Shown here piece after piece: positions 63,674-64,000 of a stretch of 64,000 nucleotides of DNA. The notes below the pieces were generated by a model that was not told the origin of the DNA, did not search any database, and saw only the letters and a program-made list of their open reading frames with translations. The stretch is from contig NC_048537.1 of the NCBI RefSeq assembly GCF_902806685.2, positions 15,894,720-15,958,719 of the forward strand, read 5' to 3'. The stretch's first letter is position 1. Each line of letters begins with the position of its first letter. Position numbers and translations under genes: made by a program. Source of the stretch: Maniola hyperantus (lineage: Eukaryota; Arthropoda; Insecta; Lepidoptera; Nymphalidae).

Positions 63674-64000
63674 TTAATCAGATTCGTCCATACTACTATT
63701 TTCACTGTCGTCACTGCTATCATCACATACATTAATAATTATATGTTCGTTTTCTATAATATTATCTATTTTCACATCTCTTTCATAATCTTCCCTTATT
63801 AATTTAACAGTTCTATTCACAACCTTTTCCCAGTCTCCTTTAGTCACATGTTCACAAGCTTCTTCTAATAATTTTAGCATTTTTTTTGTGGTAAATGGGG
63901 GTTCTGTATTGTGTCTTGCAGCATATCCCTTAATTTGAGCCCACACCAACTCAATCGCATTATACTCACAATGGTAAGGCGGTAACCGTATAACTCTGTG
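63674..64000 (-). CDS. DDE transposase-like protein, C-terminal part (continues beyond the window)
   Basis: The minus-strand frame is open from the window edge to a stop at 63674, so an apparent start near 63949 (TTG) is internal. The first residues read LPPYHCEYNAIELVWAQIKG, the pattern around the third catalytic acid (E) of Tc1/mariner-IS630-type DDE transposases (compare the P..NPIE..W signature). After it come a helical region with KGDWEKVVNRTVKLIREDY and a very acidic Ser/Asp tail (DDSSDDSENSSMDESD). The first two catalytic Asp residues would lie outside the window. Closely similar single-exon ORFs are common in lepidopteran genomes, so this is more likely an element gene than a host gene, though domestication cannot be excluded. 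No frame break is seen in the visible part. Confidence 0.8.
   Translation of the reverse strand, partial: HRVIRLPPYHCEYNAIELVWAQIKGYAARHNTEPPFTTKKMLKLLEEACEHVTKGDWEKVVNRTVKLIREDYERDVKIDNIIENEHIIINVCDDSSDDSENSSMDESD

Overview
The window looks like nuclear DNA from a butterfly or moth. It is AT-rich with no operon-like gene packing, and it is crowded with short interspersed repeats of kinds well known from Lepidoptera. These include tRNA-headed SINEs with (GATGAT)n-type tails, small non-autonomous Helitrons ending in a hairpin plus CTAG, jockey-, RTE- and R1-like LINE pieces, and many foldback or TIR elements. The species cannot be told from this, and no complete host gene is recognised. Two GC-rich patches (32683-32850 and about 40193-40385) could be host exons, but support is weak.

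The main coding unit is one jockey-type LINE at 40418-44814. Its ORF1 (gag-like, three CCHC knuckles) and ORF2 (endonuclease plus reverse transcriptase, 971 aa, open throughout) overlap as TAATG. A 12-bp target-site duplication (GTATAGCCTCAC at 40406-40417 and 44815-44826) fixes both ends. It shows that the copy starts inside the beginning of ORF1, so the ORF1 initiator and 5' UTR are missing. A second, heavily 5'-truncated inverted copy of the same 3' end lies at 3616-3904. At the right edge, 63674-64000 (-) is the C-terminal part of a DDE transposase that runs out of the window.

Layout. 0-8 kb: LINE relic, two Helitron families, a SINE with TSD, and a Helitron carrying a TA-duplicating MITE. 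8-15 kb: RTE relic, a PIF/Harbinger-like MITE, a LINE 3' tail, a hAT-like element and a 0.6-kb foldback. 15-25 kb: SINE, Helitrons, a CpG-rich palindromic element, a 120-bp minisatellite, a 250-bp tandem duplication, and a hAT-like MITE nested in another MITE. 25-32 kb: a Helitron interrupted by a LINE and a MITE, then a 17-bp minisatellite with 51-bp higher-order periodicity. 32-39 kb: mostly unassigned AT-rich sequence. 39-45 kb: a local duplication and the LINE. 45-64 kb: further TIR elements, Helitrons, SINEs, RTE and R1 relics, a 41-bp-arm hairpin, and the DDE transposase fragment.

Nothing indicates a multi-gene host pathway. What the window offers is transposon archaeology: nested insertions whose empty sites can be read, families defined at base resolution, and long foldbacks that could form dsRNA. 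All family assignments come from motifs and copy-to-copy comparison inside this window; no database was searched.
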